Source: Prosthecobacter sp.
GTDB taxonomy: Bacteria > Verrucomicrobiota > Verrucomicrobiia > Verrucomicrobiales > Verrucomicrobiaceae
Direction: 5' to 3'
DNA length: 64,000 nucleotides
NCBI RefSeq assembly: GCF_014879935.1
Contig: NZ_JACSRD010000198.1
Span: forward strand, 62,001 to 126,000
Shown: piece by piece, positions 7,811 through 15,907 of the stretch
Layout of the letters: each line of letters starts with the position of its first letter
Numbering within the stretch: the stretch's first letter is position 1
Notes under the pieces: model-generated
Database searches by the model: none
Seen by the model: only the letters and a program-made list of their open reading frames with translations
What the model was told of the DNA's origin: nothing
Translations under genes and position numbers: made by a program

Positions 7811-10180
7811 ATGTCTTCTGCTGCAGAACTGAACATCAACGTCGCCCATGTCGAACGCATCGCTGGCGAGCTGAAATTGAAGCCGATCCAGGTCGGCGCG
7901 ACGGCCAAACTGCTCGCCGATGGCGCGACGGTGCCGTTCATCTCGCGTTACCGCAAAGAAGCGACCGGATTGCTCGATGAAGTGCAGATCCAGAACATCC
8001 AGGAGCGTCTCGGCCAACTCGTCGCGCTCGATGATCGCCGCACGGCCATCGTGAAGTCGCTCGAAGAGCGCAAGCTGATGACCGACGTGCTGCGCGCGAA
8101 GATTGAGAAGGCGGACACGATGAACGCGCTGGAGGACATCTTTGCGCCCTTCCGTCCGAAACGACGCACCAAGGCCACCATCGCAAAAGAGAAGGGTCTG
8201 GAGCCGCTGGCGGACTTCATCGAGCAAAACGTGCTCACCGCCGGAGTCGATCTCGATGCCGAGGCAGGCAAGTTTGTGAAGCTGGAGGCCGAAACGGATG
8301 AATTGAAGGTCAAAGACGCCGCCGAGGCGCTGGCCGGAGCCCGCGACATCATCGCCGAGCGCATCAGTGACACGGCAGAGGTGCGTGCGTCGCTGCGCAA
8401 GCTCTTCGCCGAGAGCGGCACGGTCACTTCCAAGGTGATGTTTGGCAAAGAAGAGGATCCAGAAGCGCAGAAGTTCCGCGATTACTTCGACTGGACGGAA
8501 CCGCTCAAGTCCATCCCATCTCATCGCATGCTCGCGATCCGTCGCGGAGAAAAAGAAGGCTTCCTGCTCATGCGCATCCAGCCGTTGGAGGCCGATGCGG
8601 TGTCCTTGGTCGAGCGTCTGGCGGTGAAAGGCAACAACGCCTGCTCGGCGCAGGTGAAACAAGCCGCACAGGATGCCTACAAGCGTCTGCTCAGCTCCAG
8701 CATGGAGACTGAGGCACGCCTTGAATCGAAGAAGAAGGCCGATGCGGAGGCGGTGAAGGTCTTCGCTGACAATCTGCGCGAACTGCTGATGGCCGCGCCG
8801 CTCGGACAAAAGCGCACGCTGGGCATCGACCCAGGCTTCCGCACGGGTTGCAAGGTCGTCGTGCTGGATGCGCAGGGACAGCTTCTCTACAACGATGTTA
8901 TTTACCTGCTTGGGGATGGCAACAGCCTCGTGCACGCGAAGAACCTGCTGCTCAATCTCATCGAACGTCACAAGATCGAAGCCATCGCCATCGGCAACGG
9001 CACCGCCAGCCGTGAGACGGAGATGTTTGTGAAGAAGATCGGCGTTCCGGCCTCGATTCCGGTCATCATGGTGAATGAAAGCGGCGCGTCGATCTACAGC
9101 GCCAGTGAAGTCGCCCGCGAGGAGTTCCCAAATCACGACGTCACCGTTCGTGGCTCCGTGTCCATCGCCCGCCGTTTGATGGACCCGCTGGCGGAGTTGG
9201 TGAAGCTCGATCCCAAATCCATCGGCGTGGGTCAGTATCAGCACGATGTCGATCAGACCATGCTGCAGGGCAGCCTCGACAACGTGGTGATCAGCACGGT
9301 GAACGCCGTGGGCGTGGAGTTGAACACGGCCTCGAAGCAGCTTCTCAGCTACGTCTCCGGCCTCAACAGCGCCCATGCGGCGAACATCGTGGCCTTCCGC
9401 AATGAGAACGGCGCGTTCAAGAGCCGCAAGGATCTGCTCAAGGTGCCGCGGCTCGGTGAAAAGGCCTTCGAGCAGGCGGCTGGCTTCTTGCGCATTCGCA
9501 GCGCGCCCAATCCGCTCGACTCGAGCGCCGTGCATCCCGAGCGTTACGCACTGGTGGAGAAGATGGCGGCCGATCTCGGCTGTGGCGTGGCCGATTTGAT
9601 GCAGAAGCCGGATCTGCGCGCGAAAATCGACCTCAAGAAGTATGTGAGCGCCGACGTGGGCCTGCCGACGCTGCAGGACATCATGAACGAACTCGCGAAG
9701 CCGGGACGTGACCCGCGCAAGCAGTTCGAGGTCTTCAATTTCGCCGAAGGCGTGAACGAGATGAAGGATCTCACCGTCGGCATGAAGCTGCCGGGCATCG
9801 TGACGAACGTGACGGCGTTTGGCGCCTTCGTGGACATCGGCGTGCATCAGGATGGCCTCGTGCACGTCAGCCAGCTCGCCGATCATTTCATTCGCGACGC
9901 CGCAGAGGTCGTCAAAGTGGCCCAGCGTGTGACCGTGACGGTCACGGAAGTCGATATTCCGCGCAAACGTATCGCCCTGAGCATGAAGTCGAAGCCTGAC
10001 TTCGAGAAGAAGCAGGGCGGCGGCGGCCCACGGCCCGCTGGTGGCGGTCAGGGCGGCGGCCAGCGCAGTTTCGGCGGCGGTGGCAATCGCAGTTCCGGTG
10101 GAGGCATGGGCAATCCATTTGGCGGCGGCGGAGGCGGTGTGGACTGGTTCACAGCCGCGGCGCAGAAAGGAAAGAAGTAA
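7811..10180 (+). CDS. tex: Tex family S1 RNA-binding transcription accessory protein
   Basis: A 789-residue protein. The start at 7811 (MSSAAELNINVAHVERIA) fits Tex N-termini; an upstream open extension is not conserved-looking. Order: helical N-terminal region with VPFISRYRKEATGLLDE (about residues 40-60), a YqgF/RuvC-like fold starting near residue 335 (LGIDPGFRTGCKVVVLD), helix-hairpin-helix motifs around 514-575, and an S1 domain near 656-725 (MKLPGIVTNVTAFGAFVDIG). The tail from about 735 is glycine-rich with runs of GGG and ends in VDWFTAAAQKGKK. Tex binds nucleic acid and affects transcription and RNA turnover. The glycine-rich tail is an unusual addition that may strengthen RNA binding. 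Confidence 0.95.
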   Translation: MSSAAELNINVAHVERIAGELKLKPIQVGATAKLLADGATVPFISRYRKEATGLLDEVQIQNIQERLGQLVALDDRRTAIVKSLEERKLMTDVLRAKIEKADTMNALEDIFAPFRPKRRTKATIAKEKGLEPLADFIEQNVLTAGVDLDAEAGKFVKLEAETDELKVKDAAEALAGARDIIAERISDTAEVRASLRKLFAESGTVTSKVMFGKEEDPEAQKFRDYFDWTEPLKSIPSHRMLAIRRGEKEGFLLMRIQPLEADAVSLVERLAVKGNNACSAQVKQAAQDAYKRLLSSSMETEARLESKKKADAEAVKVFADNLRELLMAAPLGQKRTLGIDPGFRTGCKVVVLDAQGQLLYNDVIYLLGDGNSLVHAKNLLLNLIERHKIEAIAIGNGTASRETEMFVKKIGVPASIPVIMVNESGASIYSASEVAREEFPNHDVTVRGSVSIARRLMDPLAELVKLDPKSIGVGQYQHDVDQTMLQGSLDNVVISTVNAVGVELNTASKQLLSYVSGLNSAHAANIVAFRNENGAFKSRKDLLKVPRLGEKAFEQAAGFLRIRSAPNPLDSSAVHPERYALVEKMAADLGCGVADLMQKPDLRAKIDLKKYVSADVGLPTLQDIMNELAKPGRDPRKQFEVFNFAEGVNEMKDLTVGMKLPGIVTNVTAFGAFVDIGVHQDGLVHVSQLADHFIRDAAEVVKVAQRVTVTVTEVDIPRKRIALSMKSKPDFEKKQGGGGPRPAGGGQGGGQRSFGGGGNRSSGGGMGNPFGGGGGGVDWFTAAAQKGKK

Positions 10181-10201
10181 CACAACGAACGCCCACGGCT
10201 C

Positions 10202-11143
10202 ATGAGCGACATTGAATCCACAACTCCAGCACCGGACGAAGCAACCGACATCGCCACGCAGATCGTGAGGGCGATTCTTGCCGCGCCCGCGCACGTGAAG
10301 CCTTTGGAGGTGCTGAAACTCGTGTCGGAGCATCGGGAGGCCATGATCCCGGAGTTTCAAGGGGCCATTGATGACGCGCTGCAACTGTCGCGTCAGGGGC
10401 TGTTGCAGGAGCTGGGAGACTGGGTGCTGCCCGGCTACGCCACGGCTTTTCTCGCCGAATGGAAAGTGTCCGGCACGCATCAGAGGCTGCTGGACATCCT
10501 CAAGATGAAGGATGCGGACCGGGAGTGGCTGATCTCCGACGCGCTCACCGAAGACTGGCCGCAATTGCTTGCCGCCACTTTCGAAGGTGATCTGGCCCCC
10601 ACGACCGAGGTGGTGCTGAACAAGCGTCTGGACGAGTTCGCGAGAGCGATGCCAGTGCACGCTGTGGGAAATCTCGTCCATGCAGGCATTGTGTCACGGG
10701 AGGCTGGCGAAGCGTGGTTCGGGATGCTCTTTGACAAGCTGGAACGAAAGGAAAGTTACTGCTGGGCGAAGCTGGCGCTCGTCGTCGCTGATCTGAAGAT
10801 GGTCGAACTGCTGCCGAAGGTGAAAAAGGCCTTTGAGCGCGGTTTCTGCGACGAATATGTCGGCGGACCCTACGCTGACATCGAACTCGCGGCCCAAGGC
10901 GGCAACCCATGGGAAGAACAAGGCATGGTGTGGCGGGACGAATTCCAAAAGCCCGAGGTGGATGCCACCAAGATGATCTGCCGGTGGCCCTACTACTCCG
11001 CAAAGCGGCCCGATTTCGGGAATCACAAGGTCGGTGAGAAAAAGAGCCCCACAGTGACTCCGACGAAAGTCGGCCGGAACGAGCCGTGCCCCTGTGGCAG
11101 CGGAAAGAAGTACAAGAAGTGCTGTGGCGGTGCGGGTGGCTGA
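10202..11143 (+). CDS. DUF1186-like protein with C-terminal SEC-C zinc motif
   Basis: A 313-residue cytoplasmic protein. The last 20 residues hold a SEC-C motif ([19 protein letters not shown]), the same zinc-binding module as at the SecA C-terminus. The preceding helical region (residues about 20-230) resembles the HEAT-like DUF1186 family, with [16 protein letters not shown] and [22 protein letters not shown] modules bind zinc and often act as protein-contact elements; the partner here is unknown. It follows tex by 21 bases on the same strand and may be co-transcribed with it. Confidence 0.85.
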   Translation: MSDIESTTPAPDEATDIATQIVRAILAAPAHVKPLEVLKLVSEHREAMIPEFQGAIDDALQLSRQGLLQELGDWVLPGYATAFLAEWKVSGTHQRLLDILKMKDADREWLISDALTEDWPQLLAATFEGDLAPTTEVVLNKRLDEFARAMPVHAVGNLVHAGIVSREAGEAWFGMLFDKLERKESYCWAKLALVVADLKMVELLPKVKKAFERGFCDEYVGGPYADIELAAQGGNPWEEQGMVWRDEFQKPEVDATKMICRWPYYSAKRPDFGNHKVGEKKSPTVTPTKVGRNEPCPCGSGKKYKKCCGGAGG

Positions 11144-11232
11144 GTGCCGGTGCTTTGTGAAGGAATTGCGGTCTTGGGTCACTCCGATCTTGCCACTGGC
11201 GAGATGCCTTTTACGCTCCGCCACTTCCTTCC

Positions 11233-11814
11233 ATGAAGCTTTCCCTGGTTCCAGCTGTTGTTCTGCCGTTGTTGCTCACTCAATGCGTCGATCCCTATTA
11301 TGGACCACCAGGTCCGGGCGGCTATGGTCCCCAGGGTGGGCCCTATCCCGGCTCTTACAGGCAGGACCTGCGGGAGCAGGGCAATCAGGTGAACCGGCTG
11401 GCCTACGAGCGGGGTTTGCAGGAGGGCCAGAATGATGCACAGGCACGGCAAAGCCAGAACTACAACCGGCATCGCTCCAGTTTTGATCACAACACGGAGA
11501 TGGCCTTCCGCGATGGCTACAATCAAGGCTACAGCCAGGCGAGCAGCCGCCTGGGTGGTGCTTATCCTCCGAACAGCGGCACGTATGTTCCGGTGCCGCC
11601 ATCACAGCCACAGGCAAATGATCCCACCTACAACCAGGGCTACGACTACGGCCTGCGGGATCTGACAGGCGGCCGGCAGCCCGATCCAGCAGCGCATGTG
11701 GGGCGCTACGATCCGCGTCATCGCTCCAGCTTTGAGCGTGGCTACTACGATGGCTACAATTCACGGTCGAACCAGGGAGCACCGGGTGGCTCTGGTGGTC
11801 TTTGGTTCCGTTGA
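11233..11814 (+). CDS. Lipoprotein with Tyr/Gly-rich internal repeats
   Basis: A 193-residue predicted lipoprotein: MKLSLVPAVVLPLLLTQC has a lipobox-like LLTQC with Cys18. The mature part is rich in Gly, Tyr, Gln and Pro. It contains repeated segments of the form R-H-R-S-S-F-(D/E)-x-x-x-x-x-(A/G)-(F/Y)-x-D-G-Y-N (around RHRSSFDHNTEMAFRDGYN and RHRSSFERGYYDGYN) and YERGLQEGQNDA / YNQGYDYGLRDL. These look like duplicated units of an envelope structural protein. No enzyme signature is visible. It converges on the small basic protein gene across a shared terminator. Confidence 0.75.
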   Translation: MKLSLVPAVVLPLLLTQCVDPYYGPPGPGGYGPQGGPYPGSYRQDLREQGNQVNRLAYERGLQEGQNDAQARQSQNYNRHRSSFDHNTEMAFRDGYNQGYSQASSRLGGAYPPNSGTYVPVPPSQPQANDPTYNQGYDYGLRDLTGGRQPDPAAHVGRYDPRHRSSFERGYYDGYNSRSNQGAPGGSGGLWFR

Positions 11815-11835
11815 CCCGCCGTTGTCGCATGGGCC

Positions 11836-11873
11836 AAAAAAAACACCGCCGGGACGACCAGCGGTGTTTTTTT
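11836..11873. terminator. Bidirectional Rho-independent terminator
   Basis: The inverted repeat AACACCGC / GCGGTGTT is flanked by an A run on the left and a T run on the right, so it can end transcription from both the lipoprotein gene (plus) and the small basic protein gene (minus), whose stops face each other here. Confidence 0.9.
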
Positions 11874-11899
11874 CAAATGAGTCTGACAGAGAGTGTGGC

Positions 11900-12130
11900 T
11901 TACTCCTGGGCGGCAGCTTCGGGAGCGGCGGTCTCAGCGACCACTTCGGCCCTCGGCTTCGCAGGGGCCTTCTTGGCGGCCGGCTTCTTCGCGGGTGCCT
12001 TCTTGGCGCCTTTGTCGGCCTTGGCGCTGCGGGCCTTGCGGGAGATGCCTGCCTTGGCGAGTGCCTTCTTGCGTGCGAGGTACTTCTTACGGCGGCTGCG
12101 TTTGATGACTTTGTTGAGTTGCTGACCCAT
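11900..12130 (-). CDS. Small basic Lys/Ala/Pro-rich protein with histone H1-like tail
   Basis: A 76-residue protein starting at 12130. The N-terminal 30 residues (MGQQLNKVIKRSRRKKYLAR and on) are a strongly basic helix-like stretch. The middle is a low-complexity KKAPAKKPAAKKAPAK segment like the AKP-repeat tails of histone H1 and bacterial H1-like proteins, and the C-terminus turns acidic (AEVVAETAAPEAAAQE). Binding to DNA or rRNA is inferred from composition only. The leader is G-poor and without Shine-Dalgarno. It shares a terminator with the lipoprotein gene opposite. Confidence 0.8.
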   Translation of the reverse strand: MGQQLNKVIKRSRRKKYLARKKALAKAGISRKARSAKADKGAKKAPAKKPAAKKAPAKPRAEVVAETAAPEAAAQE

Positions 12131-12206
12131 GATGGATAGTGATCGGTTGTCGTTTGCGGTTTTGAGGGCGGCAAGAGTTCCACCGATCAAGGTTGAATCA
12201 AGACCA

Positions 12207-12240
12207 AAAGCAACCGCAGGCCGGTTTCCCGGGCTGCGGT
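12207..12240 (-). terminator. Probable terminator after the lipoprotein gene at 12274
   Basis: On the minus strand ACCGCAG-C-CCGG-GAAA-CCGG-C-CTGCGGT forms an 11-bp stem with one mismatch and a GAAA loop, followed after three bases by TTTT. It lies just downstream of the lipoprotein stop and upstream of the small basic protein gene. Confidence 0.6.
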
Positions 12241-12273
12241 GCTGGAGAGAGAAGGGGCTGCTGGAAACGGGGC

Positions 12274-13002
12274 TTACTGCTCTGATTTGGGGCTTTCGGT
12301 CCTGGGTTCCAGTTTCGATTCCGCGTTGTTGGCTGCCTGCTGGGTCGGCGGGACTTTGAAAAGCTTGCCGGTGTAGGGGCATTTCACCGTCTGACCAGGA
12401 CCCATGCCGGAGACGTCCACGAGCTGCGTTTTCCCCGCATAGGGACTGTTCACCATGTTGGCGCGGCCGGGAACGGGGGCACCGTAGGGCAGGTCGGCCA
12501 CTGCTTTTGGGGCTGCGGGGGCTGGAGCATCGCTCCTCGGCGTGGTGGCGGGACCAGGCGTGGGCGGATCGTTCCTGACGACTTTCGGCGCAGGCTCTTC
12601 CAAGGGAATGCTCACCCGAGGGGTCGGTTCGCTGACACGCGGACGCGGGGCCGGACGGCTGCTCTTGTAAGGAGGAGTGGCGCTGTAGTAGCGGCTCGGC
12701 GTCGATGTGGAGGTGGATGGGGCGTAGTGGATCCGGTTGGGCATGCCGGAGCTCCAGTTTGAATACCACGTGTTCGATGGACGCGAGTAACTGCGCGTCG
12801 CATAACGCTGGCGATAGGACGAGCCGGTGTGGAATGGCAGGCTGGAGTGGCCGGTGGAGTAGTTCAGGTAGGTCAGCAGTCCGTTGGACTGGATGTACCG
12901 CCAGGCCTGACGCGGCGGCATCGAGCATTGGCACAGCAGCAGTGCCGCCATCAACGCGACGAACGCGCCGGAAACGCGCTGGAAGTCGGGGTGCGTTTTC
13001 AT
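12274..13002 (-). CDS. Pro/Ser-rich lipoprotein with C-terminal SPYAGK-type domain
   Basis: A 242-residue predicted lipoprotein: the hydrophobic segment FVALMAALLLCQC ends in a lipobox-like LCQC. The middle is a long low-complexity linker rich in Ser, Tyr, Pro and Arg. The C-terminal 60 residues form a compact segment (YGAPVPGRANMVNSPYAGK, then MGPGQTVKCPYTGKLFKVPP) of a type I associate with Verrucomicrobia lipoproteins. No catalytic function is evident; an envelope or peptidoglycan-associated role is a guess. The leader (cctcttaaaccaatccgatc) lacks a Shine-Dalgarno. Confidence 0.75.
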   Translation of the reverse strand: MKTHPDFQRVSGAFVALMAALLLCQCSMPPRQAWRYIQSNGLLTYLNYSTGHSSLPFHTGSSYRQRYATRSYSRPSNTWYSNWSSGMPNRIHYAPSTSTSTPSRYYSATPPYKSSRPAPRPRVSEPTPRVSIPLEEPAPKVVRNDPPTPGPATTPRSDAPAPAAPKAVADLPYGAPVPGRANMVNSPYAGKTQLVDVSGMGPGQTVKCPYTGKLFKVPPTQQAANNAESKLEPRTESPKSEQ

Positions 13003-13214
13003 GATCGGATTGGTTTAAGAGGTGAGGAACGAAGAACCTGCGAGCACAGTGCTGGCAGCCCTTAATTCAAAACCATTCTGACAGGACGCCGTGTGGCAGG
13101 CAAGGAATCTGAGCTGTGGCGGACAGTGAAATCAGTCATGGTCATCTGAGTTTTCATAACCACCAGCCTGACTATTCGAAAACGCGGAGATGGCCCGACG
13201 CACGCGTCGATTTT

Positions 13215-14681
13215 TCAGGCCTGCTCGGTGGTCTGGAAGTCGGGGTAGGCGTTCGCGGCGTGTTCGGAGAAGTCCAGGCCATCAATCTGTTCCGTGTCGG
13301 AAGCCCGCAGCCCGACCAGCAGGTGCACCGTCTTGAAGATCGCGAAGCAGATGATGAACGACGTGAGCGTGACAGCAAATGTGCCCAGTGCCTGCACGCC
13401 CAGTTTCTGCACGTCAAAGCCGCCTTGATCGAACAAGGCCACGCTGAGGGTGCCCCACCAGCCGTTTGCAAGATGAACGGGCACGGCACCGACCGCATCG
13501 TCGATCCTCAGGCGTTCCAAGGCGATGGTGGCCACCGTGGTGACGATGCCCGCGATCAAACCGACCACCAAGGCGGAGGCGGGGGAGATGTTCGCGCAAC
13601 AGGCGGTGATGCCGACCAGACCGCCGAGCGATCCATTGAGCGTGATGCCCACATCCGGCCGGCCTTGCACGAACCACATCGAGATCATCGCCGCGAGCGC
13701 CCCTGCGGCCGGTGCGATGGTGGTGTTCACGGCGATGCGGCCGATCGTGCCATTGCCGATGAGCGTGGAGCCGGCATTGAAACCAAACCAGCCAAACCAC
13801 AGGATGAAAACACCCAGCGCGGCCAGCGGAACATTGTGCCCTGCGATCAACCGAGGCGTGCCGTCCTTCGCAAAACGCCCGTGTCTTGCCCCCACGACCA
13901 GGATGCCGGCCAGCGCACAAGCTCCGCCGCAGCCGTGCACCACCGTGGACCCCGCGAAATCGACGAAGCCCATGGCTTCCAGCCAGCCCTTCTCACCACC
14001 GACGCCAAACGCTCCGCCGAAGCTCCCCCAGGCCCAATGTCCGCCGAGCGGATACACCAGTCCCGCCAGCAAGCCGGCATAGACGAGGTAGCCGACGAAC
14101 TTCGTGCGTTCTGCCATGGCACCGGAGACGATGGTGCAGGCGGTGCCGGCAAACACGACCTGGAAGAACCAGAAGGCCCACAACTGGTCGTCCGCGCCAT
14201 GATTGGACAGCCAGAAGCCGTCGGAACCGATCCAGCCTCCGGCCGAGGTGCCGAACATCAGCCCGAATCCCAGGAACATGAAGACGATCGCGCTGATGCA
14301 GAAGTCGAGGAAGTTCTTCATGATGATGTTGATGCTGTTCTTCGCGCGGGCGAACCCCAGCTCGACCATGGCAAAACCCGCCTGCATCATGAAAACCAGC
14401 GCACCGGCAAGGACCATCCAAAGCGAGTTCAGATTCACCTGCACAGTGTCCACATCTGCCATCGTCGCAGCGCTCGCCGGTGCCGCCGGGGCAGGTTCGG
14501 CGGCGGTTTGAGGAGCACCGCTTTTCACCGCCTTCGCCACTTCATTAAGTGTGCCCTGGCTGGCGTCGAGCTTCTGAATGATGGTGTCGAGCCTGGCTTC
14601 GATCCGGTCGCTCTTTTCCTGGGCTGACAGTGGTGAGAGCAGGGCAAAAGCGGCCAGCAGGCTGAGTGGGAGATGCTTCAT
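13215..14681 (-). CDS. amt: Ammonium transporter (Amt family) with signal peptide and coiled N-terminal extension
   Basis: A 488-residue inner-membrane ammonium channel. The start at 14681 gives a signal peptide (MKHLPLSLLAAFALLSPLSA), then a helical stretch (RIEARLDTIIQKLDASQG) and an Ala/Pro linker before the first channel helix (LNSLWMVLAGALVFMMQAGF). Family blocks are present: FARAKNSINIIMKN, DFAGSTVVHGCGGACAL, FILWFGWFGFNAGS and the late EQIDGLDFSEHAANAYP. The conserved pore histidines are expected in VVHGCGG and in the later helix. No glnK/PII gene adjoins it; instead it follows two roadblock-type genes at 14 bases, probably one operon. Confidence 0.93.
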   Translation of the reverse strand: MKHLPLSLLAAFALLSPLSAQEKSDRIEARLDTIIQKLDASQGTLNEVAKAVKSGAPQTAAEPAPAAPASAATMADVDTVQVNLNSLWMVLAGALVFMMQAGFAMVELGFARAKNSINIIMKNFLDFCISAIVFMFLGFGLMFGTSAGGWIGSDGFWLSNHGADDQLWAFWFFQVVFAGTACTIVSGAMAERTKFVGYLVYAGLLAGLVYPLGGHWAWGSFGGAFGVGGEKGWLEAMGFVDFAGSTVVHGCGGACALAGILVVGARHGRFAKDGTPRLIAGHNVPLAALGVFILWFGWFGFNAGSTLIGNGTIGRIAVNTTIAPAAGALAAMISMWFVQGRPDVGITLNGSLGGLVGITACCANISPASALVVGLIAGIVTTVATIALERLRIDDAVGAVPVHLANGWWGTLSVALFDQGGFDVQKLGVQALGTFAVTLTSFIICFAIFKTVHLLVGLRASDTEQIDGLDFSEHAANAYPDFQTTEQA

Positions 14682-14695
14682 GAGGCGGGAGGTCT

Positions 14696-15397
14696 TCAAA
14701 TGTTCAGGTGTTCGATCGCCGCATCGAGTTCGACGAGGAGCTGGCGGCGTTTCGAGGTGTTCGGCACGTGTTCGATGACGCTGACCGCCAGTTTGCGCAC
14801 GGCGGCGGCATTGAGGCGATAGGGGTCGGGAATCTGCGCCTCGGTGATGGTGCGCTGGATCAGATTGATGGCCTGCGCACGTCCCATGACCTTGCCCAGG
14901 ACGCTTTCCACGCACTGACGGACAGCGCCCCATTGATTCACCGTGGTCTCGGCTTTTTCCGTGATCTGGGCCAGTGCTCGCGGGCTGGTGACGACCAGTT
15001 CCTCGATGCCATCGGCCGAGGATGGAGCGGCGGGCTGCAATTCAGACGACGCGGCAGCCAGAGGGCCGGCGTGGTCATTCAACATCACAGAGGCAGCACT
15101 CGCGGCGAGATCGGGATCGGCCCTCGCGGTCAGGAAGAAGAGCATCACCGCCTCTCCGTGGGCCACGATCAGCAGTCCGCCGCCATCGAACTCCATGTAG
15201 ATCTGCCGGATGTTCCGGCGCACCTGGCGGTAACCGTCGAGCATCTGCACGATGATCTCGCGCAGATTGTCCGCCCGCGTCTCGGAGAAGGGCATCTGGC
15301 GGTGGATGGTGTTGCGACCTTTGAAAAGCATCACGCCTGCGACGCCATCGAGACGTTGCAACGCGGCTGCGGCGGTGATCACGGGACTCAAGCTCAT
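14696..15397 (-). CDS. Roadblock/LC7-like domain protein
   Basis: A 233-residue cytoplasmic protein. Residues 1-110 (ALQRLDGVAGVMLFKGRNTI, then GGGLLIVAHGEAVMLFFLT) match the alternating helix-sheet pattern of roadblock/LC7 domains, which dimerise and usually regulate Ras-like GTPases. The rest is a helical region ending in RRQLLVELDAAIEHLNI without a known domain. No GTPase gene is nearby. It sits 14 bases before the amt start and 22 after a smaller gene, so the three probably form an operon. The family call is moderate because it rests on pattern. Confidence 0.7.
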   Translation of the reverse strand: MSLSPVITAAAALQRLDGVAGVMLFKGRNTIHRQMPFSETRADNLREIIVQMLDGYRQVRRNIRQIYMEFDGGGLLIVAHGEAVMLFFLTARADPDLAASAASVMLNDHAGPLAAASSELQPAAPSSADGIEELVVTSPRALAQITEKAETTVNQWGAVRQCVESVLGKVMGRAQAINLIQRTITEAQIPDPYRLNAAAVRKLAVSVIEHVPNTSKRRQLLVELDAAIEHLNI

Positions 15398-15419
15398 GAA
15401 ATGACGGGAGAGGGCGGGA

Positions 15420-15800
15420 TCAGCGTGCCAGGGCTTCGCGCACCTGCTTGATGGAACGGCGATGACTGCTCACCGAACCGTGCCACCTCCCCGGCTGGGT
15501 GGCGCTGATGGAGGTCTGTCCGTCACGATCCTCGACGATCGCCAGTTCCAGCCGGCGCATGCCGAGCGTCTCGGCCAGTTTGTCGGTGAAGTAGCCGACG
15601 TATTTGACCTCGCCCGCAAAACGCTGGGCAGACTCCGCGTCGCCGCCCGTGAGCGTTTCGCGTCCCTGGTGGGACTCCATCTTGATGAGACCAGGATCGG
15701 GTTCCATGGGGACGATGTTGGCGGGTTGCAGGCCGGCATGCCGGCTGCTGGAAATCGGAATGATGCGTGTTGGTTCCATCCGGGTGATCCCGGAAAGCAT
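15420..15800 (-). CDS. Hypothetical protein upstream of roadblock-amt
   Basis: A protein of 126 residues; an ATG at 15779 (MEPTRIIPISSSRHAG) could be the true start, giving 119. The C-terminal 70 residues (FAGEVKYVGYFTDKLAETLG, then RRLELAIVEDRDGQTSI) have the strand-helix pattern of a roadblock-like or PII-like small fold, but no motif is decisive. Its tight spacing to the roadblock gene argues for shared function. I do not assign a role. Confidence 0.6.
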   Translation of the reverse strand: MLSGITRMEPTRIIPISSSRHAGLQPANIVPMEPDPGLIKMESHQGRETLTGGDAESAQRFAGEVKYVGYFTDKLAETLGMRRLELAIVEDRDGQTSISATQPGRWHGSVSSHRRSIKQVREALAR

Positions 15801-15907
15801 TACACGTGCCAGCTTGCTGATCCTGCTGTCAGCGTTCTGTAAGAGTCTGCCGCAAAGGAGGCTTGTACCGCACCTTGGAAGACGTCGTCAGTTGCGCAGG
15901 CCGCCCG

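Noticed and set aside
7679-10681. Very long open frame (1000 codons) on the minus strand across tex
   Set aside because: Antisense shadow of tex caused by high G+C codon use; no conserved motif, while the plus strand has clear Tex domains.
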